Source: Ga0077527 sp964433345
GTDB lineage: Bacteria; Pseudomonadota; Gammaproteobacteria; Burkholderiales; SG8-41
DNA length: 64,000 bases
Assembly (NCBI GenBank): GCA_964433345.1
Contig: CAYSQJ010000003.1
Location: forward strand, 124,001 to 188,000
Direction: 5' to 3'
Notes under the pieces: generated by a model
The model's database searches: none
What the model was told of the DNA's origin: nothing
The model's input: the letters and a program-made list of their open reading frames with translations, nothing else
Part shown: positions 25,346 through 34,635 of the stretch, piece by piece
How the letters are laid out: each line of letters opens with the position of its first letter
How positions within the stretch are numbered: the stretch's first letter is position 1
Position numbers and translations under genes: made by a program

Positions 25346-25687
25346 ATGCGACATACCCTGCAAGGCCTGCTGATCGCCGCCGCACTCGCCGTGCTGCCGG
25401 CGTCAGCGCAAGACAAATCCAAGGCGCAGCCGATACCGGAACCGCCGCCACCCCCGCCGGGATTCGAACTCGATCCCGCGCAGGAGCCCCAGGTGACCAT
25501 CCGCAAGCGCGGCGAGGACACCGTCGAGGAGTACCGCATCGGCGGCAAGCTCTACATGATCAAGGTGACGCCGCCCGGCGGCCGGCCCTATTACATGATC
25601 GACGAGCGCGGTGACGGCAAGTTCGCGCGCCAGGAAGCGCACGACAGCGGCATCCGGCCGCCGATGTGGGTGATTCACCAGTTCTAG
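25346..25687 (+). CDS. DUF2782 exported protein
   Basis: A 113-residue protein with a signal peptide (MRHTLQGLLIAAALAVLPASAQ), a proline-rich linker (PIPEPPPPPPGF) and the DUF2782 domain QVTIRKRGEDTVEEYRIGGKLYMIKVTPPGGRPYYMID. The family is found in betaproteobacteria and relatives next to polA and thrB, as here. The ATG is 19 bases beyond a TATAAT-poor spacer; polA diverges from it. The function is not known. Confidence 0.86.
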   Translation: MRHTLQGLLIAAALAVLPASAQDKSKAQPIPEPPPPPPGFELDPAQEPQVTIRKRGEDTVEEYRIGGKLYMIKVTPPGGRPYYMIDERGDGKFARQEAHDSGIRPPMWVIHQF

Positions 25688-25723
25688 AAACACCGCCGGC
25701 ACACCGCGGGCGGCGGGGAAAAT

Positions 25724-25853
25724 GCGGTAAGCGGTAAAGTGTGAGCAGTAAGCAGTGAGCGGTGAACTGCAAACACCTCATGCCCACGATTTACCGCTTA
25801 CTGTTCACCGTTTACTGCTCACCGTTCACCGCTCACTGTTCACGATTCACCAT
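25724..25853. repeat. Heptamer-based inverted repeat (GCRGTRA / TYACYGY)
   Basis: Between DUF2782 and thrB. The left arm (25724-25765) is six consecutive heptamers of the form GCRGTRA, with one variant. The right arm (25791-25853) is nine heptamers of the form TYACYGY. Each is the reverse complement of the other. The 25-base centre shows no symmetry. The final heptamer runs to within two bases of the thrB ATG. Confidence 0.85.
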
Positions 25854-25855
25854 CC

Positions 25856-26806
25856 ATGTCCGTTTTCACCACCGTCACCGCCGATGAACTGCGCCGCTGG
25901 CTGCAAGGCTACGATGCCGGTGAACTCCTCGACCTGCAGGGCATCAGCGCCGGGATCGAGAACACCAATTATTTCGTCACCACCAGCGGCGGCCGCTACG
26001 TGCTGACGCTGTTCGAGAAGCTCACCGCGCAGGAACTGCCCTTCTACCTGAACCTGATGGCCCACCTCGCCGAACGCGGCGTGCCCAGCGCGCACCCGGT
26101 GGCGAACCGCGGCGGCAGTTACCTCGGCACGCTCAACGGCAAACCGGCAGCGCTGGTAGCCCGTCTCGAGGGCGCTGACGTGAGCACGCCATCAGCGGAT
26201 CAATGCGCGGCCATCGGCGCCGTGCTCGCCCGGCTGCACCTCGCCGGCCAGTCCTACCCGGCAAAAATGGACAACCCGCGCGGACCAAAATGGTGGAAAG
26301 GCGCACTGCCGGAAATTCTGCCTTTCCTGCCGGGCACCGAGGCAACTCTCCTGCAGGCGGAGATCCGCTTCCAGTCGCTGTACCGTTTTTCGGACCTGCC
26401 TCGGGGTGCGATCCACGCCGACCTGTTCCGCGACAACGTGCTGTTCAAGGGCGGGCAGGTCGCCGGCGTCATCGATTTCTATTTCGCCTGCACCGATGCG
26501 CTGCTCTACGACGTCGCCATCGCCGTCAACGACTGGTGCATCGACGGTGAAGGCGCGCTTGATGTCGCGCGCACCCGGGCCTTCCTCGACGCCTATGCGG
26601 CAGTCCGGCCGTGGACGCCGATCGAGCGCGGCGCCTGGCCGGTGATGCTGCGCGCCGGCGCGCTGCGTTTCTGGGTGTCGCGGTTATACGATTTCCACCT
26701 GCCCCGCCCCGGCGAACTGACCCATGCCAAGGACCCCGGACATTTCCGGCGCATTCTCGAGCTGCGCATCCGCGACGAACACACGCTTCCGGGGCTGGCC
26801 GCCTGA
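25856..26806 (+). CDS. thrB: Homoserine kinase (APH-fold type)
   Basis: A 316-residue kinase of the aminoglycoside-phosphotransferase fold, the ThrB type used by betaproteobacteria and pseudomonads in threonine synthesis. Typical segments: LLDLQGISAGIENTNYFVTT near the N-terminus, the catalytic loop GAIHADLFRDNVLF (Asp in HAD) and the metal-binding GVIDFYFACTDALLYDVAI. Length is standard. The ATG is directly preceded by the heptamer repeat, leaving no recognisable Shine-Dalgarno, which is odd for a biosynthetic gene. Confidence 0.93.
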   Translation: MSVFTTVTADELRRWLQGYDAGELLDLQGISAGIENTNYFVTTSGGRYVLTLFEKLTAQELPFYLNLMAHLAERGVPSAHPVANRGGSYLGTLNGKPAALVARLEGADVSTPSADQCAAIGAVLARLHLAGQSYPAKMDNPRGPKWWKGALPEILPFLPGTEATLLQAEIRFQSLYRFSDLPRGAIHADLFRDNVLFKGGQVAGVIDFYFACTDALLYDVAIAVNDWCIDGEGALDVARTRAFLDAYAAVRPWTPIERGAWPVMLRAGALRFWVSRLYDFHLPRPGELTHAKDPGHFRRILELRIRDEHTLPGLAA

Positions 26807-26850
26807 AATGCTTTCCGGCCGCCTATAATCATCCCGGGAGAAAAAGCGAA

Positions 26851-27615
26851 ATGCAGACCAGCGACATGCAGATCAACACCGTGGCTGCCGGCAGGGGCTG
26901 GGAATGGATTGCCGAAGGTTTCCGCATTTTCCGCAAGCAGCCGCTGACCTGGATCGCGCTGCTGGTGGTGATGGCGGTCATCTGGTTTGCCGCGGTGATG
27001 GTGCCGCTGGTCGGCGCGCTGGCGATCAACCTGGTTTCGCCGGTGTTCTTTGCCGGCCTGATGCTGGCCTGCCGCACCACCGACGAAGACGGGGAACCGG
27101 AAATCGCCCAGTTGTTCGCCGCGTTCAGAACCCATGCCAATCCGCTGATCACCGTCGGCGGCATCTACCTGGTCGGCAACATCCTGGCAGTGGCGGTGAT
27201 GTTCAGCGTCGCCGGCGGCTCGGCAATGGCTGCACTGCTCGGCAACTCGGGCGGCGACATCGAGGCCGTGCGCGGCGCGATGCGCGGGCTGCTCACCGGC
27301 GTGGCCATCGGCACGGCGGTATTCCTGCCGGTGCTGATGGCGGTGTGGTTCGCGCCGCTGCTGATCGTGTTCCACAACCTGCAGCCGATGGCGGCAATGC
27401 AACTCTCGCTCGCCGCCTGCTGGCGCAACACGCTGCCTTTCCTGGTCTACGGCGTATTCGGCCTGATGCTGGTGGTGATCGCCTCGATCCCGCTGATGCT
27501 CGGCCTGGTCGTGCTGCTGCCGGTGCTGGTGTGCTCGATCTATGCGAGCTACAAGGACATCTTTCCGGCGGCGCCTGCAGCACCGGCGGAGGCATCGGAA
27601 ACGCCGGAACCCTGA
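26851..27615 (+). CDS. BPSS1780-family membrane protein
   Basis: A 254-residue inner-membrane protein with about six hydrophobic segments. The N-terminal soluble stretch VAAGRGWEWIAEGFRIFRKQPLTWI is typical of the BPSS1780 family, a betaproteobacterial group of unknown function found beside thrB. Later segments include VAIGTAVFLPVLMAVWFAPLLIVFHNLQPMAAMQLSLAACWRNTLPFL. The C-terminal tail is Ala/Glu/Pro-rich and cytoplasmic. A TATAAT hexamer lies 22 bases before the start, and AGAAAAAG serves as a weak ribosome site. Confidence 0.85.
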   Translation: MQTSDMQINTVAAGRGWEWIAEGFRIFRKQPLTWIALLVVMAVIWFAAVMVPLVGALAINLVSPVFFAGLMLACRTTDEDGEPEIAQLFAAFRTHANPLITVGGIYLVGNILAVAVMFSVAGGSAMAALLGNSGGDIEAVRGAMRGLLTGVAIGTAVFLPVLMAVWFAPLLIVFHNLQPMAAMQLSLAACWRNTLPFLVYGVFGLMLVVIASIPLMLGLVVLLPVLVCSIYASYKDIFPAAPAAPAEASETPEP

Positions 27616-27625
27616 AGTATTTTTG

Positions 27626-27738
27626 CCGCCGATGAACGCGGATTAACGCCGATGACCGCGCTGAAGAACCACGCCGGATTTTCAGTCAATCACTTTCAGG
27701 TTCTGATCTGATCAGCGTGTATCTGCGTTCATCGGCGG
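27626..27738. repeat. Inverted repeat with GATGAACGCGGAT-type arms
   Basis: The spacer between convergent genes BPSS1780 and uvrD has a left arm at 27626-27653 beginning CCGCCGATGAACGCGGATTA and a right arm at 27711-27738 whose reverse complement begins CCGCCGATGAACGCAGATAC; they agree at most of 28 positions. The unit GATNNACGC is itself repeated in each arm. The 57-base centre is unrelated. It could act as a bidirectional terminator, but has no T tract. Confidence 0.85.
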
Positions 27739-27746
27739 TTAGAACG

Positions 27747-27762
27747 CAAGTATTTGATTTTA
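27747..27762 (+). repeat. AT-rich recurrent motif, copy 3
   Basis: A copy of YAANYWWTTGWTTTTA in the convergent spacer just beyond the uvrD stop. On the minus strand it contains a perfect match to the E. coli IHF consensus WATCAANNNNTTR. Confidence 0.6.
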
Positions 27763-27770
27763 TTGATCTT

Positions 27771-29984
27771 TTAAGCTGCCGTCAGTTTCGCGTACTCCAG
27801 CATCAGCCACTTCAGTCCGGAATCGCGGAAGTTCACCTGCACCCGGGCGTCGGCGCCGCCACCCTCGGCGCTGACAATGACCCCGGCACCGAACTTGGCA
27901 TGGGTCACCGCCTGGCCGATACGCCAGGGGAAATCGCGCGGAACCGAAGACGGCGACGCTGATACAGCCCGCGCCGCGCCGCGGGCAGTACCATAGGAAG
28001 GCGACTGTTGGCGGGCATGGCCATATCCCGACGCCTGCCGCACATGGTTCACCCGGCTCAGCAGCGCTTCCGGCAACTCCTGAAAAAAGCGCGAGGGCAC
28101 GTTGTAGCGGGTCTGGCCGTGCAGCATGCGGCTCTGCGCCAGCAGCAAATAAAGCCTGCGCCGCGCCCGCGTCAGCGCGACGTACATCAGCCGCCGCTCC
28201 TCCTCGACGCCATCGGCCTCGGTCATGCTGTTCTCATGCGGGAACAGGCCCTCTTCCAGCCCGGTGATGAACACCGCGTGGAATTCCAGGCCCTTGGCCG
28301 AGTGCACAGTCATCAGCTGCAGTGCGTCGGCGCCGGCCGCAGCCTGGTGTTCACCGGCCTCCAGCGCCGCGTGCGCGAGGAAGGCGGTCAGTTCATCCAT
28401 CTCCTCCGGCGGCGCGCCTTCGGCCGGCAGCTGCGTCGCGCGCTCGTTGACGAACACCGCCGCGGCATTGACCAGTTCGTCAAGGTTCTCGATGCGGTCG
28501 GCGCCTTCCTTCTCGTTGCGGTAATGCGCCTTCAGTCCGCTGTGCTCGATCACATGCTCGATCACTTCCGGCAGCGACAGTCCCGCGGTGGCCGTGCGCA
28601 TGGCCTCGATCAGCTTGACGAAGGCGGCGATGCTGGCAGCCGCCTTGCCCGAGAGAGTGTTGGCGCAGGCCGCCGCCCACAGGCCGATGCCGGCCTCCTT
28701 CGCCATGCCCTGCAGCTGCTCGAGGCTGCGGCTGCCGATGCCGCGGGTCGGGAAGTTGATGATGCGCAGCAGCGCACCGTCATCCTCCTGGTTGGCGACC
28801 AGCCGCAAATAGGCCAGCGCATGCTTGATCTCCTGGCGCTCGAAAAAGCGCAGGCCGCCGTAGACCCGGTACGGCATGCCGGCGGTGAACAGCGCGTGCT
28901 CGATCACCCGCGACTGCGCATTGGAGCGGTAGAGCACGGCGATGTCGGAGAGCGAGGTGCCGCCGGCACGCAGGCTGCGCACCTCGTCGACGACATAGGC
29001 CGCCTCCTCGAAATCGGTGACCGCCTCGAACACCCGCAGCGGTTCGCCCTTGCTGTCCGCCGTCCACAGGTTTTTGCCGAGGCGGCGGCGGTTGTGCCCG
29101 ATCAGCGCGTTGGCAGCATCGAGAATGTTGCCGTGCGAGCGGTAGTTCTGCTCGAGCTTGATCACCCTCTCGATGTGGAAGTCGCGCTGCAGGTCCTGCA
29201 TGTTGGCGGTGGAAGCGCCGCGCCAGCCGTAAATCGACTGGTCGTCGTCACCGACCGCGAAAATCGCATTGTGCCCGCCCGCCAGCAGCTGCAGCCAGCG
29301 GTACTGCAGGCGGTTGGTGTCCTGGAATTCGTCGACCAGGATATGGTGGAAACGCCCCGCGTAATGTTCGCGCAGCGACTCGTTGCGTGACAGCAGCTCG
29401 TAAGACCTGAGTAACAGTTCCGCGAAATCGACGACGCCCTCGCGCTGGCACTGGCGGTCGTACTCGGCGTAGAACTCGACCATGCGCCGCGAAAAATCGT
29501 CATAGGGCTCGACCTTGTCGGCGCGTTTGCCCTCCTCCTTCTGCGCGGCGATGAACCACTGCGCCTGTCGCGGCGGGTAACGTTCCTCGTCGACATGCAA
29601 GGCCTTCATCAGGCGCTTCACCAGCGCCAGCTGGTCCTGGCTGTCGAGGATCTGGAACAGCTGCGGCAGCCCGGCCTCTCGGTAATGCGCGCGCAGCATG
29701 CGGTTGCACAGGCCGTGGAAGGTGCCAACCCACATGCCGCGGGTGTTGATCGGCAGCATCGCCGACAGCCGCGTCAGCATCTCCTTCGCCGCCTTGTTGG
29801 TGAAGGTCACCGCGAGCAGGCTCATCGGGCTCACCTGCCCGGTCTGGATCAGCCAGGCCATGCGCGTGGTCAGCACGCGGGTCTTGCCGCTGCCGGCGCC
29901 GGCAAGGATCAGCGCCGACTGCTGGGGCAGCGTTACTGCTTCGAGTTGCTCGTCGTTGAGGCCGGAAAGGAAGGAAGGTGTCAT
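27771..29984 (-). CDS. uvrD: UvrD/PcrA-type superfamily 1 DNA helicase
   Basis: A 737-residue 3'-5' helicase acting in nucleotide excision and mismatch repair. Motifs: Q motif LNDEQLEAV, Walker A AGAGSGKTRVL (about residues 30-40), motif II VDEFQDTNRLQYRWLQLLA, motif III VGDDDQSIYGWRGA, motif IV EQNYRSHGNILDAANALI, and motifs V-VI in LMTVHSAKGLEFHAVFITGLEEGLFPH and EEERRLMYVALTRAR. A Tudor-like C-terminal segment (IGQAVTHAKFGAGVIVSAEG...VQVNF) ends the protein, as in UvrD. Family length about 720, so complete. Confidence 0.95.
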   Translation of the reverse strand: MTPSFLSGLNDEQLEAVTLPQQSALILAGAGSGKTRVLTTRMAWLIQTGQVSPMSLLAVTFTNKAAKEMLTRLSAMLPINTRGMWVGTFHGLCNRMLRAHYREAGLPQLFQILDSQDQLALVKRLMKALHVDEERYPPRQAQWFIAAQKEEGKRADKVEPYDDFSRRMVEFYAEYDRQCQREGVVDFAELLLRSYELLSRNESLREHYAGRFHHILVDEFQDTNRLQYRWLQLLAGGHNAIFAVGDDDQSIYGWRGASTANMQDLQRDFHIERVIKLEQNYRSHGNILDAANALIGHNRRRLGKNLWTADSKGEPLRVFEAVTDFEEAAYVVDEVRSLRAGGTSLSDIAVLYRSNAQSRVIEHALFTAGMPYRVYGGLRFFERQEIKHALAYLRLVANQEDDGALLRIINFPTRGIGSRSLEQLQGMAKEAGIGLWAAACANTLSGKAAASIAAFVKLIEAMRTATAGLSLPEVIEHVIEHSGLKAHYRNEKEGADRIENLDELVNAAAVFVNERATQLPAEGAPPEEMDELTAFLAHAALEAGEHQAAAGADALQLMTVHSAKGLEFHAVFITGLEEGLFPHENSMTEADGVEEERRLMYVALTRARRRLYLLLAQSRMLHGQTRYNVPSRFFQELPEALLSRVNHVRQASGYGHARQQSPSYGTARGAARAVSASPSSVPRDFPWRIGQAVTHAKFGAGVIVSAEGGGADARVQVNFRDSGLKWLMLEYAKLTAA

Positions 29985-30236
29985 TGCGTGATGCAGTGTA
30001 GGCAGTCCGGATTATACGCGGCGCCCCTGCGATCATCGGCGGCCAGGCGCCTGACCACCGCCCCTCGGCTCACCGGTCAAACGCTTTCTGCCCTGTCGAA
30101 ATGTCTGCGAAGTGCAGGTTACAACGCGGTCGGTGACGGTCCGGGGCACAGACGGAAACGTTTATAATCGCGGCTTTCCGCCCAGCGCCATCTCTTGCCA
30201 TCGCTTCCCGCGATTTTTCCCCGCCAAATCAGCACC
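29985..30236. other. Divergent uvrD-leuS intergenic region
   Basis: A 252-base spacer with no plausible gene. It should hold the promoters for both divergent genes. A TATAAT at 30163-30168 faces leuS, 69 bases from its start; no convincing -35 element is visible 17 bases upstream. No T-box, leader peptide rich in leucine codons or riboswitch was recognised. Confidence 0.5.
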
Positions 30237-32837
30237 ATGCAACAAAAATACAATCCCCAGGTCATCGAGCGCGACGCGCAGAAATTCTGGAACGACACGC
30301 AGTCCTTCCGCGCCGTTGAAACCGGCGACAGGCCGAAATATTACTGCCTGTCGATGTTCCCCTACCCGTCCGGCAAGCTGCACATGGGCCATGTGCGCAA
30401 TTACACCATCGGCGACGTACTGACGCGTTACCACCGGATGAAGGGCTACAACGTGCTGCAACCGATGGGCTGGGACGCCTTCGGCCTGCCGGCGGAAAAC
30501 GCGGCAATGGCCAACGGCGTGCCGCCCGCGAAATGGACCTGGGACAACATCGCCTACATGCGCAAGCAGCTGCAGTCGCTGGGTTTCGCCATCGACTGGA
30601 GCCGCGAGCTCGCCACCTGCAGCCCCGACTACTACCGCTGGAACCAGTGGCTGTTCCTTCGCCTGCTGGAAAAAGGCATCGCCTACAAGAAGACCCAGGT
30701 CGTGAACTGGGACCCGGTGGACCAGACCGTGCTTGCCAACGAACAGGTCATCGACGGCAAGGGCTGGCGCACCGGCGCCACGGTCGAGAAGCGCGAGATT
30801 CCCGGTTATTACCTCGCGATCACCAAATACGCGGACGAACTGCTGGCGGCGCTCGACACGCTGCCCGGATGGCCGGAGCGGGTGAAAGCGATGCAGGCGA
30901 ACTGGATCGGCAAGAGTCTGGGCGTGCGCTTCGCATTTCCGTACACGCTGGAGGGCAGGGCCGGAAAGCTGTGGGTGTTCACCACCCGCGCCGACACCAT
31001 CATGGGCGTCACCTTCGTCGCCGTCGCCGCCGAGCATCCGCTGGCCACACAGGCGGCAAAAAACAATCCCGCACTCGCCGCCTTCATCGCCGAATGCAAA
31101 CGCGGTTCGGTGATGGAGGCCGACCTCGCGACCATGGAAAAGAAGGGCATGCCGACAGGCATTTTTGTCGAGCACCCGCTGAGCGGCGAGAAAATCGAGG
31201 TCTGGGTCGGCAACTATGTGCTTATGGGTTACGGCGAAGGCGCGGTGATGGCGGTGCCGGCCCACGACGAGCGCGATTTCGGTTTCGCGAAGAAGTATGG
31301 CCTGCCGATCCGCCCGGTGATCGACGTCGGCGGCCAGACCTTCTCAACCGGCGCCTGGCAGGACTGGTACGCCGACAAGGAACACGGCGTCTGCTCGAAC
31401 TCGGGCAAATACAACGGCATGAATTACGGCGCGGCGGTGGATGCGATTGCCGCCGACCTCGTCACCAAGGGTCTCGGCGAGAAACAGGTACTCTACCGCC
31501 TGCGCGACTGGGGCGTCTCGCGCCAGCGCTACTGGGGCTGCCCGATCCCGATCATCCACTGTGACGACTGCGGTTCGGTGCCGGTGCCGGACGACCAGCT
31601 GCCGGTGGTGCTGCCGGAAGACTGCGTACCGGACGGCTCCGGCAACCCGCTGGGCAAGCGCGACGATTTCCTGAATGTCGATTGCCCGTGCTGCGGCAAG
31701 CCGGCAAAGCGCGAAACCGACACCATGGACACCTTCGTCGATTCGTCCTGGTACTACCTGCGCTACGCCTGTGCCGACAACACGAAAGCCATGGTCGACG
31801 AACGCGTCGGCTACTGGCTGCCCGCGGACCAGTACATCGGCGGCATCGAGCATGCGATCCTGCACCTGCTCTACTCGCGCTTCTGGAGCAAGGCGATGCG
31901 CGACCTCGGGTTGATCAAGATCGACGAGCCGTTCAGGAACCTGCTGACCCAGGGCATGGTGCTCAACGAAATCTTTTTCCGCAAACCCGATACCGGCCGC
32001 ATCACTTATTACAACCCGGCGGATGTTGACGTCACGGTGGACGACAAGGGCAACCGCAAGGGTGCGGTACTGCGCGCGGACGGCCTGCCGGTTGAGTCCG
32101 GCGGCATCGGCACCATGTCGAAGTCGAAAAACAACGGCGTTGACCCGCAGGCGCTGATCGAGACCTACGGTGCCGACATTGCGCGTTTCTACATGATGTT
32201 CACCGCACCGCCGGAGCAGACGCTGGAATGGTCCGACGCCAGTGTCGAAGGCGCCTCGCGTTTCCTGCGCCGGGTGTGGACGCTGGGTTTTGAGACCGCG
32301 CAGCGCGGTGCCGTCACGGCGCTGCCGGCGACGCTGCCTGCGCCGCTGGCCGCCGCCCGCCGCGAAATCCATGCCGTGCTGAAACAGGCCAACTACGACC
32401 TCGGCCGCCACCAGTTCAACACCGTGGCCTCGGCAACGATGAAAATGCTCAATGCGCTGGAGGGCGTGCTCAAGGCCGGCGGCAGCGATGCCGCGAATGC
32501 AGTGCTGCACGAGGGCCTGTCGGTGCTGCTGCGGGTGCTGTCTCCGATCACCCCGCACATCACCCACCAGTTGTGGCGTGACCTCGGTTACGGCGAGGAC
32601 ATCCTTGCAGCGCCCTGGCCCGAGCCCGATGCCGCAGCGCTGGTCGAAAACGAGGTCGAACTGGTCGTGCAGGTCGGCGGCAAGAAACGCGGCGACATCC
32701 GCGTGCCGCGCGACGCGGACAAGGCGGCGATCGAGGCCGCAGTGTTGGCCCACCCCGAGGTGCAGAAATTCATGGCCGGGCAGCCGGCGAAAAAAATCAT
32801 CATCGTGCCGGGACGCCTGGTGAACGTGGTGATTTGA
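30237..32837 (+). CDS. leuS: Leucyl-tRNA synthetase
   Basis: An 866-residue class Ia synthetase. The HIGH motif is HMGH (in KLHMGHVRNYTIGDVLTRY, about residues 42-60) and the KMSKS motif is MSKSKNN. The CP1 editing domain contains the threonine-rich FTTRADTIMGVTFVAVAAEHPLA. A leucine-specific insertion with paired cysteines (CPIPIIHCDDCG, CPCCGKPAKRETDTMDTFVDSSWYYLRY) lies ahead of the KMSKS loop. The start MQQKYNPQVIERDAQKFW is the usual one; an upstream in-frame start is unsupported. It is followed by lptE, 18 bases on, as in most proteobacteria. Confidence 0.97.
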   Translation: MQQKYNPQVIERDAQKFWNDTQSFRAVETGDRPKYYCLSMFPYPSGKLHMGHVRNYTIGDVLTRYHRMKGYNVLQPMGWDAFGLPAENAAMANGVPPAKWTWDNIAYMRKQLQSLGFAIDWSRELATCSPDYYRWNQWLFLRLLEKGIAYKKTQVVNWDPVDQTVLANEQVIDGKGWRTGATVEKREIPGYYLAITKYADELLAALDTLPGWPERVKAMQANWIGKSLGVRFAFPYTLEGRAGKLWVFTTRADTIMGVTFVAVAAEHPLATQAAKNNPALAAFIAECKRGSVMEADLATMEKKGMPTGIFVEHPLSGEKIEVWVGNYVLMGYGEGAVMAVPAHDERDFGFAKKYGLPIRPVIDVGGQTFSTGAWQDWYADKEHGVCSNSGKYNGMNYGAAVDAIAADLVTKGLGEKQVLYRLRDWGVSRQRYWGCPIPIIHCDDCGSVPVPDDQLPVVLPEDCVPDGSGNPLGKRDDFLNVDCPCCGKPAKRETDTMDTFVDSSWYYLRYACADNTKAMVDERVGYWLPADQYIGGIEHAILHLLYSRFWSKAMRDLGLIKIDEPFRNLLTQGMVLNEIFFRKPDTGRITYYNPADVDVTVDDKGNRKGAVLRADGLPVESGGIGTMSKSKNNGVDPQALIETYGADIARFYMMFTAPPEQTLEWSDASVEGASRFLRRVWTLGFETAQRGAVTALPATLPAPLAAARREIHAVLKQANYDLGRHQFNTVASATMKMLNALEGVLKAGGSDAANAVLHEGLSVLLRVLSPITPHITHQLWRDLGYGEDILAAPWPEPDAAALVENEVELVVQVGGKKRGDIRVPRDADKAAIEAAVLAHPEVQKFMAGQPAKKIIIVPGRLVNVVI

Positions 32838-32855
32838 CGTGATAAGCTGAAGCGC

Positions 32856-33350
32856 ATGAAAACCCCGGTCGCCCTGCTGCTCTGCGCATTGCTGTTCTCC
32901 GGCTGCGGCTTCCAGCTGCGCGGCGCGGCCAAGCTGCCTTTCGAAACACTGTACGTGCAGGCGCCGACCGGCTCCCAGTTCGCCAACCAGTTCCGGCGAG
33001 TGGTTGCTGCGGGCAGCGCCACCCGGATGGTCGACGATCCCAAGTCTGCCGAGGCCACGCTGGTGCTGATTCAGGAACTGCGCGAGAAAAACATCCTGTC
33101 GCTGTCGGGCACCGGCCGGGTGCGCGAATTCCAGCTGCGTTACCGCATGTCGTACCGGCTGCTCGACAAGAATGCCGTGGAAACCCTGCCGGTCTCCGAA
33201 ATCGTGCTGACGCGCGACTTCTCCTTCAACGATCAGGACACGCTGTCCAAGGAATCGGAAGAAGCGCTGCTGTTCCGCGACATGCAGACCGATGCAGTGC
33301 AGCAGCTGGTGCGGCGGCTGCAGGCGGCGAAACTCTCGAAATCGTCCTGA
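32856..33350 (+). CDS. lptE: LPS-assembly lipoprotein LptE
   Basis: A 164-residue outer-membrane lipoprotein that plugs the LptD barrel and helps place lipopolysaccharide on the cell surface. The lipobox is LFSGC (acylated Cys18), followed directly by GFQLRGAAKLPFETLYVQAPTGS, the hallmark of LptE. The C-terminal half is LFRDMQTDAVQQLVRRLQAAK. It is located between leuS and holA, the conserved proteobacterial order. Spacing suggests co-transcription with leuS. Confidence 0.93.
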   Translation: MKTPVALLLCALLFSGCGFQLRGAAKLPFETLYVQAPTGSQFANQFRRVVAAGSATRMVDDPKSAEATLVLIQELREKNILSLSGTGRVREFQLRYRMSYRLLDKNAVETLPVSEIVLTRDFSFNDQDTLSKESEEALLFRDMQTDAVQQLVRRLQAAKLSKSS

Positions 33351-33429
33351 GCGGATGCCCTTAAGGCGCGTGGCACACGAGAGATTTTTCGTGACCACGA
33401 TCGGCGCAATATCGTAGACTGGCGCCGCG

Positions 33430-34512
33430 ATGAAAATCTCCACCGAGCAGCTGCCGCAGAACCTCGCCCGCGAGGTGAAACCCCTCTACACGGTTTTCGG
33501 CAGCGAAACCCTGCTCGCCCTTGAAGCCAGCGACCGCATCCGCGCCAGGGCACGCAGCGAGGGTTACAGCGAACGCGAAGTGCTCACCGCCGATTCCGGA
33601 TTCAAGTGGAACCAGCTCGCGCTGGCCGGCAGCTCGCAGTCGCTGTTCGCCACACGCAAGCTGCTCGAACTGCGCATTCCCACCGGCAAGCCGGGCAAGG
33701 AAGGCGGCGAGGCGCTGCAGGCCTACTGCCGCGCGCTGCCGCCGGACACCGTGACCCTGGTCTACGTGCCCGACCTCGACTGGCGCGGACAGAAAGCCGC
33801 CTGGTTCGAGGCACTGGAACATGCCGGCATCGCAGTCGAAGCCAGACCCGTGGCGCGGCGCGCACTGCCGCAGTGGGTCGCCGGGCGGCTGAAGGAACAG
33901 GGGCAAGTCGCGGATGCCGCGACGCTGGACTTCATCGCCGATCGCGTCGAGGGCAACCTGATGGCGGCGCACCAGGAAGTGCAGAAGCTGGGCCTGCTGT
34001 TCCCGCAAGGCCTCATCAGCTTCGAACAGGTCAGCGCATCGGTGCTCGATGTTGCGCGTTACGACGTATTCAACCTCGGCGAAATCATGCTCGAAGGCGA
34101 CCCGTTGCGCCTCGCCCGGGTGCTCGACGGCCTGCAGGGCGAAGGCACCGCGGCGCCGCTGGTGCTGTGGGCCTTCACCGAGGAAATCCGCGCCATCGGC
34201 AAGATCCTCACCGGCATCAACAGCGGCAAACCGGCATCGATGATGCTGCGCGAAGCCCGCATCTGGGGCCCCTCGCACCAGAGCGCAATGCAAAACAACC
34301 TCAAACGTTTCACCCTCGGCCAGGTCACCGAAGCCCTGCGCCACGCCGCGGTCATCGACCGCATGGTCAAGGGCCTCGTCCGCGGCGACAGCTGGAACGA
34401 ACTGCTGCAGCTCGCGCTGCGTTTTGCGCGCAACAACCCCGGTGCCGTGAAGGCGCAGCCGGGACGGCGCGCGGTGCCGGCGGCGTTTGCGGCGCATCCG
34501 GCACTCTTTTAG
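33430..34512 (+). CDS. holA: DNA polymerase III subunit delta
   Basis: A 360-residue clamp-loader subunit that opens the beta sliding clamp. The N-terminal AAA-like fold lacks a true Walker A, as expected for delta; VFGSETLLALEASDRIRARARSEGYSEREVL (residues 17-46) and the clamp-contact region around LAGSSQSLFATRKLLELRIPTGKPG match the family. Domains II and III follow with LGEIMLEGDPLRLARVLDGLQGEG and the C-terminal collar helices. It is followed after a hairpin by proA. Overlap and spacing suit the lptE-holA unit. Confidence 0.93.
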   Translation: MKISTEQLPQNLAREVKPLYTVFGSETLLALEASDRIRARARSEGYSEREVLTADSGFKWNQLALAGSSQSLFATRKLLELRIPTGKPGKEGGEALQAYCRALPPDTVTLVYVPDLDWRGQKAAWFEALEHAGIAVEARPVARRALPQWVAGRLKEQGQVADAATLDFIADRVEGNLMAAHQEVQKLGLLFPQGLISFEQVSASVLDVARYDVFNLGEIMLEGDPLRLARVLDGLQGEGTAAPLVLWAFTEEIRAIGKILTGINSGKPASMMLREARIWGPSHQSAMQNNLKRFTLGQVTEALRHAAVIDRMVKGLVRGDSWNELLQLALRFARNNPGAVKAQPGRRAVPAAFAAHPALF

Positions 34513-34529
34513 TTTTCATCGCTGCAGTT

Positions 34530-34582
34530 AAAACCAAGCCACCTCGCCGGGGGTAGCCCGGCGACCCTGGCTCTAAGGTTTT
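34530..34582 (+). terminator. Large hairpin between holA and proA
   Basis: A core stem CGCCGGG/CCCGGCG with a five-base loop, flanked by further complementary blocks AGCCA/TGGCT and AAAACC/GGTTTT, so that the structure ends in a short T run. This is compatible with an intrinsic terminator for leuS-lptE-holA. The interior mismatches lower confidence. Confidence 0.6.
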
Positions 34583-34635
34583 ATTCATCGTTCACCACAG
34601 GCGAAAAGCGCATCGCGCCTGCTAGAATCTCTCCC

